Source of the DNA: Megaleporinus macrocephalus
Lineage: Eukaryota > Chordata > Actinopteri > Characiformes > Anostomidae
Reading direction: 5' to 3'
Assembly (NCBI GenBank): GCA_021613375.1
Contig: CM038715.1
Location: forward strand, 518,501-582,500
Length of the DNA stretch: 64,000 bases
Shown: positions 43,440-61,080 of the stretch, piece by piece
How positions within the stretch are numbered: position 1 is the first letter of the stretch
Layout: each line of letters opens with the position of its first letter
The notes under the pieces: model-generated
Database searches by the model: none
What the model was told of the DNA's origin: nothing
What the model saw: the letters and a program-made list of their open reading frames with translations, nothing else
Program-made: the position numbers and the translations under genes

Positions 43440-43702
43440 CTAGAATTAGAATGTTTTAGAACTAGAATTTGACCTCTGCATTTAACTCATCTGTGCAGTG
43501 AAACACCCTTTATACACACTCTAGTGAACTAGGGGGCAATAATCACATGTGCCCAGAGCAGTGGGCAGCCCTATCCATGGCACCCGGGCAGCAGTTGGGG
43601 TTAGGCACCTCAGCTGTGGCCTGCCAGTCCCAGGGATCAAACCGATGACCTTCCAGTCACAAGACCGGATCCCTAACCTTCAGGCCACCACTCCCCCTAA
43701 GT
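43440..43702 (-). mobile_element. tRNA-derived SINE
   Basis: On the minus strand the 5' head reads GGTGGCCTGAAGGTTAGGG (box A-like) followed by GGTTTGATCCC (box B-like), the internal RNA polymerase III promoter of a tRNA-type SINE, then a body common in fishes. It is degenerate. Confidence 0.8.
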
Positions 43703-43784
43703 AGACATGGGCCCTGTTAACAACTATTAATTAGGCTGGTCATTAATTTAATTTAATTTTTTTTTAGTTTATTAAAAAAAGTTG

Positions 43785-44690
43785 CAGTCGTGACAACTAC
43801 TAAGAATGTAGTACCAGTCCTTTCAGTAGATCTCACAGCTTGACAACACTTTTCTGTAGCCAGCTGAGAGTCTTTCTGTTCTTTTTAAAAGAATACTCTC
43901 CATCTCTTTCTTGCAGAACACTATCAGTTCTGCCATGTCCTTGGGCTATCTTGCATACCCAGCATGTGTGAGATCCAGTTGCAGTGATGTTTAAGTCTGA
44001 TTGTGAGGGCCATTCCAAACGCATCAGTGGAATCCATGCTTCCCTCTACCTGTGCGGTGCTTCATGTTCCACTTGCTGCCCACACAACCCCAAAGCATAA
44101 TAGATCCACCCTCATGCAAGTTGGCGGAGTGTTCTTTTCAGCAAATACTGATCTTTTATTGCTTCGTAAATGCCTCTGGTGGTTGCATCCAAAGAATTCA
44201 AGTTAGCTATTGTCAGAGCACTTGTTTTTAAAACATCTCAGATACTTCAGGCGTTGACCTTTGTGACCACGTCACAGGTAAGTTTTCCCTCAGATGACTC
44301 TTCCATGTAGATCATGTTTGTTCAAGCAATGCAGCACAGTGGAGCAGTGCACTGCCACTCCAAGCTCAGCTAATCTCCCCTTTACACAGTTTAGCTTCAC
44401 CTTACTGACCAGAATGGAAGCAGTCCTATCTGAGAGTTTTCTTGGTGTTCTGAACTTGCCTTGACTTCCATAGTTTCCCTTTAACTGCCATTACTGTAAT
44501 TACAACTCAGACTGGAGAAATGATGAGCTGGAAGCGGTTTGATATCTTTTTATAGCCTTCACTAATTTGTTCCCTAATCAGTTAGCTGTATTTTCAGATC
44601 TTCAGTCAGCTGCTTAGAGGAATCCATGGTTGGTGAGAGGTGACACATTTGTATTGTGATTTATTATGCTATACAGTACTGTGCAAAAGT
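43785..44690 (-). pseudogene. Degenerate Tc1-like transposon
   Basis: Plus-strand phrases 'aaccccaaagcataatagat', 'ccaccctcatgcaagttgg' and 'gtgttcttttcagc' are the reverse complement of the Tc1 transposase catalytic region, with many stops. The ends are poorly defined. Confidence 0.7.
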
Positions 44691-45060
44691 TTCACACACT
44701 TAGAAACATTATATTTAAAAAGCTAATGCAGTAAGTGGTGGTTTTAAATATGTCAGTGCATTATTTTCAAGCTTCTCCTTGTGGAAACATCCCAGTATTA
44801 TTATCAGTTCTCAGCTAATACCTGCTTTGACTGCTCAGTACTTCATTAAGCTAAATAAAGATTTGCTGCTGAAGGAATTTAATAAATTCACACAATGTCT
44901 GGGGCGTCCAGGAGAAATCTGGACCTAAACTTTGTTCTTCAAACTCGTGCAAAATATATTATCTACTTTTAAAAATGTGTCTTCTACACATTTCTTCAGG
45001 TTTCCAGGTGTTGTGAAAAAAAAAGTAAGTCACAGAAAAAAACCTTTATATCTGTGCAGT
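44675..45060 (+). repeat. Tc1-type short element
   Basis: Starts 'acagtactgtgcaaaagttt', a well-known end of fish Tc1-type elements. The matching right end is not clear; the end point is approximate. Confidence 0.55.
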
Positions 45061-50083
<5,023 letters not shown>

Positions 50084-50328
50084 TCGCTGTCCAATGAAAA
50101 GCATGTCTCCATTTTTATCGATTTTCATTTTCCTATATAATTTAAACACGACAGCTGCCATTGACATTGTCTACAATTGCCTTGATAAATGGACCAATAG
50201 AAATGCTTCAAAATGACTTGGAAAAAAATCCGGTTCCAAAGACTTACATTGAAAGTAAAGACTGTTTTTGGGCTCTCCTGTAAAGTTCCTATTTTGGACA
50301 TACTTGTTTTCCACTGGACACAGACATT
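50084..50328 (+). mobile_element. ~240-bp MITE, best preserved copy
   Basis: Left end ttgtcgctgtccaatgaaaa and right end ttttccactggacacagaca are imperfect inverses. The interior 'ggaccaatagaaatgct' and 'acattgaaagtaaag' match 13,663-13,903. Confidence 0.82.
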
Positions 50329-50541
50329 ATGTGCATTACTTTTTATTGTCTTTATAATTACATTTTTATAAAAGATGAAACTGATTTTGTTCCTGTTTTT
50401 GCCTCATTCCTCTGATTATTGCTTCATTAGTGCCTAACTGTCTTACTTTGCATGACTAGGGTGAAGAGAAAAATCTTAAAGATCATTTATCCATAATGCT
50501 TTACTTTCAGTGTTTTTTTTCTTTCTCTTTTTTGTTCTCAG

Positions 50542-50682
50542 TAACAGCTTTTTTTTGAGAGCTACACATCCTTTCAGACCCAAGAGTTGCCTTCGCACAG
50601 TGGAAGGATGCACGGGAACATTGGTGGATTTTTCAGATCTGAAGTGAGAGTGGAGCTTAACTTTTTCTGTCTCTCAAAGCTG
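50542..50682 (+). other. Orphan exon-like segment
   Basis: A long pyrimidine tract (about 50,513-50,541, ending ttctcag) precedes 141 bp that end at a strong donor 'aagct|gtaagtatt'. One frame is open for 34 codons from the acceptor (NSFFLRATHPFRPKS...) to TGA, and an ATG at 50,609 opens another. It could be a UTR exon or a non-coding RNA exon on the plus strand. No partner exon is recognised. Confidence 0.3.
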
Positions 50683-51734
50683 TAAGTATTGTTTGTCTGA
50701 TAGAAGGGGGTGTTGATGGTCCACGGCTGTTAGGAAGCTCATCTATATCTCTTAATAGTTTCTAACTTCAGAAACATCCGTCACAATTTTACACAAGTTA
50801 ATTTTTTCTGCCGCTGCACCCTGTTGGCGTGCTACAGGTGGCAAACGAATCTGTGAATTTCCTGTCACATATTTCACCTTGTGGTAGATTACGTGCAGCC
50901 GCTTTAGAGTAGGTGCAGTTTTTGCCTTGGGAAAACATGGAACAGAAGAGGAACGCCATGTTTGTTTTCTCATTACTCTGAAAGAGAATCCGTGTTTGCT
51001 TTGTAATGGAATTTGGGAATTAGCTGCTTTAATTTACTTGTCATTGACCCATCTTATCACGCAACAACAGGTGTACATTTCCTGTTCTAGAGAGTTAGTC
51101 CTATTAAGACAAATGAAATTCTCAGGAGAAATTATGTTTTATGTTTTCCATCAAGTAGCTCCTGGTTACTTTTCAAGCAAGATCCATGTCAACCAATAGA
51201 AACTCTTAAAAATACACACACCAGCCACTTCATTAGATACACCTTCTTGTTTCTACACCCACTGTTATTCTCATTAGCTCCACTTATCATATAGGCACAC
51301 GTTGTAGTTCTACAATTACAGACTGTGCATCTGTTTCTCTGCATACTTCGTGACCATGATCTTCACTAATCAGATATTATTTGAGTGATGGATCATTATA
51401 GTCATCACTGTGTCGGTGGTGTGTTAGTGTGTGCTGTGTTGGTGTGAGTGGATGATCAGTCACAGCAGAGCTGTGCTTGACTGAGAATAGTTCTCAAATC
51501 AAAACTATCCAGCCAAAAGCATCCTGTGACCACTAATGAAGGACTAGAGGATGACCATCGCAAACTGTAAAGCAACAGATGGGCTATCATCTCTGACTTT
51601 ACATCTACAAGGTGGACCAGCAGAGTAGAAATGTATAATAGGTTGGACAGTGAGTGGACACGGTGTTTAAACACTCCAGCAGCACTGCTAAATCTGATCC
51701 ACATGTGCCAGTGCAACACATAGTAACACACCAC

Positions 51735-53475
51735 CAAAGGTGTCAAAAGTATGTACATTCTTTACTCAGGTAGAAGTATTGATACTAGGGTTTAAAAATA
51801 CTTCTGTAAAAGCTTTTTATTTCAGTAAAAGTGTAAAAGTACTGCTTTCAGAGCTACTTAAAGTATAAAAGTAAATGTAATGTAAAGGAAAAAAATGCCA
51901 TTAAGGACAAAAGCTTAGGCTGCACCACTGGGGTCTATAGTGCACTAGCCCACCTCCCCAAAAAACCCATTCTTCTAAAAGCCATAATGACTATAATATT
52001 ATATTAAAATGTTAATGTTGATAAATTTGGGATGCGCTAGGCTTCCTGTTTCAGCTCATATACACCCATTAAACATGAATGTAGTTTAGTACAATGTAAA
52101 TATATTGTACTAAAATATGATTTTTTACTTCTACTCCTTACATTTACACTCCATTATCAGTACTTTCTACTCCTTTCATTTACACTCCATTATCAGTACT
52201 TTCTACTCCTTACATTTACACTCCATTATCAGTACTTTCAACACCTTACATTTACACTCAATTATCAGTACTTTCAACTCCTTACATTTACACTCCATTA
52301 TCTGTACTTTCTACTCCTTACATTTACACTCCATTATCAGTACTTTCTACTCCTTACATTTACACTCCATTATCAGTACTTTCTACTCCTTACATTTACA
52401 CTCAATTATCAGTACTTTCAACTCCTTACATTTACACTCAATTATCAGTACTTTCTACTCCTTACATTTACACTCATTTATCAGTACTTTCAACTCCTTA
52501 CATTTACACTCCATTATCAGTACTTTCTACTCCTTACATTTACACTCCATTATCTGTACTTTCTACTCCTTACATTTACACTCCATTATCTGTACTTTCA
52601 ACTCATTACATTTACACTCCATTATCTGTACTTTCTACTCCTTACATTTACACTCCATTATCAGTACTTTCTACTCCTTACATTTACACTCCATTATCTG
52701 TACTTTCAACTCCTTACATTTACACTCCATTATCTGTACTTTCAACTCATTACATTTACACTCCATTATCTGTACTTTCTACTCCTTACATTTACACTCC
52801 ATTATCAGTACTTTCTACTCCTTACATTTACACTCCATTATCAGTACTTTCTACTCCTTACATTTACACTCCATTATCAGTACTTTCTACTCCTTACATT
52901 TTAAACATAGTCTCGTTACTCCTATTTCATTTCAGCTTGTTTTTATTCATGTACATTTACATTCCAGTAAAGATTATTGATAACATGTCTTTGAAGTTTG
53001 ATTTCATTACAATACTTATTATAGACAACTAGTCATCATATCTTCTGCTCCATATAACACATGTTAATGTTCAGTAGTAACAGATATGCTTCTTTAATAT
53101 ATTTACATTGTACTAAACTACATTCATGTTCAATGGGTGTATATGCGGCTGATACAGGAAGCCTAGCGCATCCCAAATTTATTAACATTAACAATTTAAT
53201 ATAACATTGTAGTCATTATGGCTTTTAGAAGAATGGGGTTTTTGGGGAGGTGGGCTAGTGCACTATAGACCCCTGTGGTGCAGCCTAAGCTTTTGTCCTT
53301 AATGGCATTTTTTCCCCTTATATTACTTTTACTTTTATACTTTAAGTAGTTCTGAAATCAGTACTTTTACACTTTTACTGGAGTAAAAAGCTTCAGTTGA
53401 TACTTTAACTTCTACAGAAGTTTTTTTAAACTCTAGTATCTATACTTCTACCTGAGTAATGAATGTAGTAGTACG
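51735..53475. mobile_element. hAT-like foldback element with long inverted arms
   Basis: Arms of about 375 bp (51,735-52,110 and 53,097-53,475) are inverted copies with a few per cent difference: 'gcctaagc'/'gcttaggc', 'ctagtgcactatag' and others pair along their whole length. The left end is caaaggtgtcaaaagta, the right end is decayed. The loop contains a 36-bp minisatellite. The hAT label rests on the end sequence only. Confidence 0.85.
52131..52900 (+). repeat. 36-bp minisatellite in the foldback loop
   Basis: About 21 units of 36 bp: 'tactccttacatttacactc' and 'cattatcagtactttc'. Because 36 is a multiple of 3, the plus strand is open for 287 codons with a perfect 12-residue period (YSLHLHSIISTF), which is an artefact of the array. 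Confidence 0.95.
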
Positions 53476-53555
53476 TGGTAAGTGGAGATGATAAAATGGA
53501 CAATGAGTGTAAATACAGGGACGTGTACTTAATGAAGCGGTTGGCGTGTGTATAA

Positions 53556-56160
53556 TTGATCATAATAAAAAAAGCCTCCATCAGGAGACAGAAAAAAAAA
53601 TGAACATCACTAACCTGATTTACTTCACGTCACGACTTTGTGGGCTGATCCAACTCATTTATCCAGCTGGCGGCTGCTATTGATCACGTTGCTAATCCAC
53701 ATTGACAAAGCATAGTCGAGGAACAAACCTCACGGTCGGGCTCTTTATTTATTGGTGCATGGAGCCATGTGGTAAAAGCTGCAGAGGGTTCCTAAATGAG
53801 CTCAGCTCCTGTTTTTGAAGTGTAAAGTATGTTATAGCAATGATGACAAATGACACTAACAGTGGAGGCTAGGCTTTCGACTTTAGCAGGGCACAATTAC
53901 ACCTCATTTTCTCATGTTGGTGCGCATATCATGCAGCATTAAATTGCATTGGGCAAAAGTGATTACTGCGATAACCAAGCCAAGATCTTTCTAATTACTT
54001 AACTGCAGACCTTCTTTTGAGAATTACTTATTTAATGTCGAGATGCCTTCCAATTGTTACAGTGCATGCATGGATGGCTTGGCAGACCCTGCGGAAATTG
54101 CCCAGAGGAATCCTGACCCACATGCTAGTGCCAGATGCCTGTTTGCGTGGGCCTGAAATATGGTGGTAATGCTCTTTGACTGTTCCACTGTAGGCCTCCA
54201 AGGAGCCCCTCTGCGCGGTTTGAAATACACCCTTGTCCACAGTTTAAGTCCACCTTTGAAATAAATCATCATCAATTTACTGTCGTGGTAACGCATCTGA
54301 CACCCCGAGCCCTTGCGTGTGTCAGAGATCTCAATAGGCATCTCTTTCAGGTCTGAGCTGCCAACGGCTCTGGCCTCCCACCCTCGCTGTCTGTTTAGAG
54401 ACCAACATGAATAAGTGATGAAATGGTAATACACAGAAGAAGAACCTTTTTTCCCCTTTTCCCAGAGAAGACTCGGCAAAAGATCAGGGACTCGCCTGTA
54501 TTAAAATGCAATAACGGTAAATCAGGTCAGGCCCCCACAGCCTTCAGACCCCATCCCCCCCACCAGCTTTTTCCCCTTGCTTTTTGAGATGAAGGGCTAT
54601 AGAGACACGAACATCCCTACAAGTGTGCTGTGCCATGGCTGGGATCTGTTGGGGCGAAAGCAGTGGTTTGGGATCAATGCCCGTACTGTGGGTAAGAGAA
54701 AGCCCATGGCTAGTGGCGGGGCAGAGCGAATTGAGAGAGAAAATGTGGGGGCAGACGGAGCTGGTGGCAGCTTTACAACCCTAAAGTGACTCTGGGACAT
54801 TTAGCCCTTAATACACTGTAATTCCATAGCCGGGAGGAGAAAGTAATGTGAAGCTGCAGAACATGTATTAGCTACAACCTGCTGAGACGTGAGGCCTGAG
54901 GATAGGACCATCATCATAATTAACACTCTATTCTAAAAAGAAAGAGAAAAGGGAAAAAAAGCCCAACACGTAGGTTTTAAATCTCATTTTCTGGCGCTCT
55001 TCATTTTTCGGAATCACTGCCGGCTTTGGCTCAAGGCCAGTAGAGACACTAAGAATGGACCGTCCCTCGGATGAGTGAGTATACTGAGAGAAGAAGACTG
55101 AGATTACTTTTCAATTAGCTGATTCAGAGTATGAGCATGCATTTCAATCCACTCATTAGTCGGCTATGCCGAAAACACCCTGCCTGAAGCATGCTAGGCT
55201 AATTCCTGCAGGGCTGCAGATAGGACTGTCGTTCTTGTGGGCCTCGTTTCTTTTGCTCTCTGTTCTCAAACAAGCACTTTCATGCAATAATGATCTAACA
55301 TTCAATTAGTCCAGAATCTCGCCAATTAGGAGCACATCTAGAAAAGGACACATTTACTCTTAAAAGTAATAACGGAAATGCCATAGCAACATTAAACAAG
55401 TGAAACAAGTTTTCAGTGCAGAAATGTTAAGACCTAAATATACTGGGAAGGACTGCAGCTCCTACCAAAGACATATAAAAACTAGCCCTTCCTCTTGAGA
55501 ATGCAGTCTTAATTCATTCCCCTCCAGTACTCAAGTCCTGAGCTTCTTTGAATGCTGTCTTTTCATGCTCTGCATTTCCTATTCTGAATGATTTCGATTC
55601 AGAAGCCTTCTTACCCATTACTCCTCCTAAGAGCTGACCTTCTTCTGAGATGTCCTTTTCTTTCTGAGCTGAAGGTATCGCAAAGCACTGATGTACGAGA
55701 TGATCCAGACGAAGAGCATTTGCAATGCTTATGTTCATAAAAAGCTTGATTAATCCACACACATCTATTTTCCATCTAAACATATTCTCAGCTAAAATCA
55801 ATGCGGCATTGCTTAGATAAGACTTAGCCTACCATGGCTCAGTTACATGTACTCAAATTGAAACAAGCTTGTACATTCCTGAATATTTTCTAATTGTGGC
55901 ATGCAATTATACAGAGCGCAATGGTGAAGGTGTATATTGTGTGTGTTGTGTATTTTACAATGGTTTCAATGGTTTTACAATGGCTGGCCCAGCCAATCAA
56001 ATTATAGGATGAGAACTAACTTTTACCTTTTATTTCTATTATCTGTTCTCAAATACTCATTTGTTCTGTTATTGAACAGTTTCACTAGTTCACATGCTAA
56101 TTATACTGACACCCAGTGTTTATCAGAATAACAACCATTAAAATAAACTCATATATTTTA
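53556..56160. other. Unique complex sequence, possible conserved regulatory DNA
   Basis: No transposon ends or tandem repeats are seen for 2.6 kb, in contrast to its surroundings, and the base composition is higher in GC in 53,600-55,300. Several AATTAG-type homeodomain-like sites occur at 55,105-55,335. No exon is supported. The conserved status is an inference. Confidence 0.35.
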
Positions 56161-56189
56161 CATATAGTCCTATTATCAGTAATTCTCAG

Positions 56190-56515
56190 TCCTCTGTCTT
56201 AATCTCCTGGTACGACCACCAATCCAAGTTAAGGATGTTATTGGACTAATTGGTTGTTAGGACACTTTTGATCAATTGTGATGCACAGCTGAAAAACATT
56301 CTACTAATAAGTGAGTATAAAAGGGAGAACAACATTCTAGGTTAGTTTAGTATCTGAAGATCAGCAGTTGATGGCCTGCTGACCGACTCACAATGACCAG
56401 AAAGAAACAACTTTCTTTAGAGACCCGTCAGTCCATTGTTGTGTTCAGGAAGAAGATACTCCATTAAAACAAGAACATTTCACTGTGATCCCAAACTTTT
56501 GAGCAGTAGTGTACA
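56190..56515 (-). repeat. Dispersed element, inverted copy of the 13.9-14.2 kb block
   Basis: 'agtcctctgtcttaatctcc', 'ggttgttaggacac' and 'cagctgaaaaacattctact' are the reverse complement of 13,910-14,190. It ends 'ttttgagcagtagtgtac', a Tc1-type end phrase. Confidence 0.75.
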
Positions 56516-57510
56516 TGGTTGATTTACATGCTCTTCCCCTTTTTATAGATTATTGTACAGTACTTTGACAGTAAATATATTTATTTATTTGTTTATTAAT
56601 TTAGAGTTTACTTTTATATGCATATGTGATTCAGCTGCAGTTTAAACCAAGCTTGTTTTGTTTCACATACTGTACGATGGCGTGCTAAACTCACTCCCTC
56701 AGCGTTGTCAGATAGACACATATAAACCTGCGGCTAAAAGTTCAACACTAAAACAAGTTCTGTATTGCCCACACTTTCATAATTAAATTTCACCAGTGCT
56801 GTCACCCTTTCTCCTCTCTTGGCCAACTATCGATCAGGAGTCAAACATGCTTTACTCCACAAGCCCACAAGAATCACTCCCTCCACCCAGCACACAAATG
56901 CGGACAGGCAGAGTTCAATTTACCTGCTAAAATTCTTATATATTACTCCCCTCTAGCACAGCAGAGGCGCTCAATGACGGTACGTGCAAAATTGCAGATT
57001 TTGTACGTGCAAAATTGCAGATCTCTGAGAACTGGGCCAATATTTCCCATGCTGGTGTAGAGTCAGTCAGGGTACAGACCTAGTTCCTGACTGTAATCAT
57101 CAGCACACACTTCTCTTTCTCTGAATCTCTCTAAAACTTACTCTCTCTCTCACACACACATACCCTTGAGGGAAAACAGAAGAATCTTTTTCTCTCCATA
57201 TTCCCACGTTGACATTTTCAATATCTCTCACCAATACAGCAGCCAATGGAATTATTTACTTGCTTCTCATCCCTACATTATTCCTTCATTTTGACCCCAC
57301 TGTTTGTGAAAATATATTCCGAAGCAGACTATGTCTCTCATCAAAGGTCATATTTTACTGTGAAGGGAGAGATTGGACACGGGGAAAAGGGCATCTTTAG
57401 ATATGTGATATAATGCATTTAAGAAAAAAAAAATAAAATCAGTCTCTCTTTATTTGATGGTTCACTGTAGTTTATCTACAAAGGCTCAAACTGTTGACAG
57501 ACTATGCGTA

Positions 57511-58102
57511 TGTCTCAAATCCTAGTGAGTGTGTAAGTAGGCTGTCTAGGTAGCAGCTGTGTAAGTAGCAGCGTTCTCTCCTCATCTCTCCTCATAAAAC
57601 AGATTAATGAGACGCTCTAGTTAGAGAGAGACTGCGTCACCGCTTGTTCCCGCCCACTGCAGCAACCCACCGGTGGTTTAGTTGGTTGCTAAGTTACCAG
57701 CTGGCATCCAAAACACTAGCCCGAGTCTTAACAATCCACTAGCATAAATGCTAATGGCTCGAGAATAAAACTGCTAAATGCTAAATGGTGTAGACTCGTT
57801 ACAGGGTTAATAATAAAATACTGTTTTGTGAACAGAAACACATTAAAACTCCAGAGAGAATCAAAATAACTCACATTTTAAAACCACTTTACTGCTCGTA
57901 GATTAGCCTGCGGTGCATCATGGGATTGTCTTAGCGGCTGAGGAAGCGTTAGATGCTTCCTTAAAATCAGATCTAAATAAGGTTCCTCAGTAGACAGCAT
58001 GTTTAAGGTATGTAAGAATTGGGACAGTCTACATGTCGGGAGCGCATACTATGATGTAAAATGCTGCCTATGTAGGAGCTCAGTAGGATTTGAGACACAC
58101 CC
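57511..58102 (+). mobile_element. MITE with GTCTCAAATCCT ends, left copy
   Basis: Starts tgtctcaaatcctagtgag and ends with the inverse ctcagtaggatttgagacac. About 590 bp with no coding frame. An inverted second copy lies at 59,157-59,731. Confidence 0.85.
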
Positions 58103-58613
58103 TAAGTGAAACTTGTTTTACCTCTCTGCATTTAGCCCTCATTTTATAACAAAGGGTTAAAAACAACATCATGATGCACATATCCCTCCTCTCACTAATA
58201 AGGGTGATTTCATCAACTTCTGACCACCCACTGGCCAACAATCCAGCTCCAAAAACCACCCAAAGCCCACACATTAACCTGATATTAGCTCTCTGCTTTC
58301 AGCCTTTATACTATAAACAAAGGGTTATAAGGGTTAATTCACACATCACACCAGCCTCTCACTTGCCACAGTGATTCCACTTCTGATCACTTTTCAGCCA
58401 CTAACTCAGCTCCCACACCAGTGACTGTTAGCGTTCTGCTTTAGCCTTCAGCAACAAGGGTTAAAACAGCTACGCGTCCAGAGAGCTCTCATCCATCTTC
58501 AGCCATGATCCAGAGAGTAATGCAGCTAAAAAATACTATCCAAATCCTGCATTTAAACCCCCCATGCCCACTGACCACGTTGAGTGTGGAGCTTCCCCTT
58601 GAGTCTCAAACAG
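58103..58613. other. Spacer of the MITE pair
   Basis: AT-rich sequence with a loosely repeated phrase 'acaaagggtta' (58,148 and 58,316). Nothing else recognised. Confidence 0.5.
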
Positions 58614-58639
58614 ATTTTGACTGACGGTGACTCTGAGGG

Positions 58640-59150
58640 TGCATCTCAAGCTGCATTTAAACTGCTCCGTCGTGTTGACGCACTGCGATGTATCCCATTC
58701 ATTTTCAATGGGAAGCGTTGGTTCCGTCAGATGCAGCCGCGCGGTGCATCATGGGTCCAGCGCGTCAAGTTCGGGGGGATTCGATGCGCCGAAAAGTTCA
58801 GCCAAACTTTATGCGAATGAATCCGGCCAACGCAATGTGTCTAGAAGAGGGCGAGTGGTTGCACGATGAGTGTCTCATATGAAATATTAGTTCCATATTC
58901 AGAACTGAATTAAAACACCCCCTTTTATATTTACATCTGATTCAAATCTATAAAAATGATGTAAATATGGAAATAGTCGACATTGAACACGAGCATTAAT
59001 CACTGCTGCCCCGTCACACCTGAAAATGCACACACATGATTTCATTGGACGAGGCAGGGAACACCCGTGTTATGCCCACATGTGGCCAGCTGAAGAGGGG
59101 GAGTGCGTTCACATCCGTTGACGCGACGGAGCAGTGTAAACACAGCGTCA
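58640..59150. mobile_element. Possible inner MITE
   Basis: 'tttaaactgctccgtcg' (58,656-58,672) is inverted as 'cgacggagcagtgtaaa' at 59,124-59,140, and 'cccattcattttcaatggg' is a palindrome. This suggests a ~0.5-kb element within the spacer. Boundaries are approximate. Confidence 0.6.
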
Positions 59151-59156
59151 AAACTT

Positions 59157-59731
59157 AATGAGCTCTTACATAGACAGCATCTTACTTCATAGTATGCACT
59201 CCCGACATGTAGACTGTCCCAATTCTTACATACCTTAAACACCTGTCTACTGAGAAACCTTATTTAGACCTGATTTTAAGAAGCATCAAATGCTTCTTCA
59301 GCCACTAAGACAATCCCATGATGCACCGCAGGCTAATCTAGGAGCAGTGAAGTGGTTTTAAAATGTGAGTTATTTTGATTCTCTGGAGTTTTAATGTGTT
59401 TCTGGTCATATAATCACACAAAACAGTATTTTATTATCAACTCTGTAACGAGTCCTTCACCATTTACACTTTTATACTCCAGACATTAGCATTTATGCTA
59501 GAGGATTTTTAAGCCTCGGGCTATTGTTTTGAATGCGGGTCGGTATCTTAGCAACTAGCTAAACCACCAGTTGCATGCAGTGGGCGGGAACAAGCCGTGA
59601 CGCAGTCTCTCTCTAACTAGAGCGTCTCAGTAATCTGTTTTATGAGGAGAGATGAGGAGAGAACACTGCTACTTACACAGCTGCTACCTAGACAGCCTAC
59701 TTACACACTCACTAGGATTTGAGAAAGACCC
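59157..59731 (-). mobile_element. MITE with GTCTCAAATCCT ends, right inverted copy
   Basis: The reverse complement of 57,511-58,102, with small differences; the end adjacent to the spacer lacks its terminal ~20 bp. With the left copy it forms an inverted pair of almost 600-bp arms about 1 kb apart. Confidence 0.85.
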
Positions 59732-60877
59732 AGAGTTTAATGCTGTTAGTTACACATTTACAACTAAAAACAACTAATTACCACAAAACCAGTCATTCTG
59801 AGACTCAAGAAACCATAAGCTCCTGCTGTGTTTCTGTTTTCTTTCACTTTCAAAATATCTCATATGGCCATAGAACATATTTTAACAATAAATATAAGAA
59901 ATAATGTTATAACATAATAATATCTAGATATATTTTTCCATTTGCATTGATTTTGATTTTTAAAAACAGCTGACAGTGAGCATACAAATAAATAAACACA
60001 TCTGCCTTGCTGAGTGTCAGAGTTTTAGTACTCAGCGTTCAAAAAGGAGAGAAAAAATTCAAATTAGCCAAATTTAGAAAGATATCAAAATTCTTTTAGA
60101 ATCTCATCATGCCAAAAAATGACATGTATGAAAATACCAACATATTTTGTATTTGTGAAGAGTAACACCAACACAATTTTACAAAATGACCTTATATAAC
60201 ATGTGAATAAAATAAGTATTGCATTGAAAATAAGAGGTAACTGGTTATTTACAACACTTTGGAATTGGTGTAGCTACAGAATTCAAATACAGCATGGGTA
60301 TATTTTATAAAACTGCAACCAATTAGCCAGAATTAAAATAAATAATTGGCACATTGCCAAACACATGGAGTAAAAATCTGCCGGTTCTGATCTTGGCTGA
60401 TTCTGATCCTGGTTATTTCTAATTTTGTAGCCGTACCACTCACAGACTTTTACAAGCTCTCTTTGTGCTAGTGGTTGGCAACTACGGGGGGCATTGCGTG
60501 GTTTATTCCTCTTAAAACTAAAGAAAAACGAAAACTAGTGCAAAGCTGGAGGAAAGCTTTGGTAATGGAACTGCTCAGTACAGTCTGGAAAGCACGGCTG
60601 TAGAGAATCTGATTATAACATTAGGCATGCAGGATTGCTACAGCAACCAGTGTTCTGTGCAGTGGGCTTTTCCGTCTCAGTCTTTGTTTGTGTCTGTCCG
60701 CTGTGGTTTCCATTCCAGTTCCAGCCCACCTATGTCCCGTGTCTGATTGATTGTTTGGACCTGACCTTTGCTCGTTTGTTTTGACTTTGCCTTTCCCCTT
60801 TTGATTTGGTTACTTTTGTATATTTTGTATATTTGTAATGTTTTGTACAGTGCCGAGTGTAGGGAGTGACTGTCAGG
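59732..60877. other. Intergenic, nothing recognised
   Basis: AT-rich sequence without recognised elements. No exon. Confidence 0.5.
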
Positions 60878-61080
60878 AGATTTAGACAGAGGACTGAGAA
60901 TTGCTGATAATAGGACTATATGCAAAATAAGCCTCTATACAAAAATAGACTTTAATACAAACATTATTATTCTTTAAAAATCATCTGATACACTTAAATT
61001 AATTGTGAAATGGACAATATTGTTTGTGAATTGCATGCAAATTGCATGAAATGAAATTCTAAAGTGATCCTAAACTAAAA
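60878..61080 (+). repeat. Copy of the block at 14,160-14,360
   Basis: 'aggagatttagacagaggac' through 'attctaaagtgatcctaaac' matches inside the Tc1 relic at 13.6-15.1 kb with few differences. Confidence 0.85.

Larger units (their letters stand above)
51213..53553. mobile_element. Palindromic MITE split by a foldback element
   Basis: Outer ends 'tacacacaccagccacttca' and the inverse '...gaagcggttggcgtgtgta'. The interior phrases (gtgtgttagtgtg, 'aaggtggaccagcag') match the MITE at 38,342. It is interrupted at 51,735-53,475. Confidence 0.85.

Noticed and set aside
52117..52980. 287-codon plus-strand frame with 12-residue repeats
   Set aside because: It is the translation of a 36-bp tandem array inside a foldback transposon; no start context, no splice sites, no non-repeat protein part.
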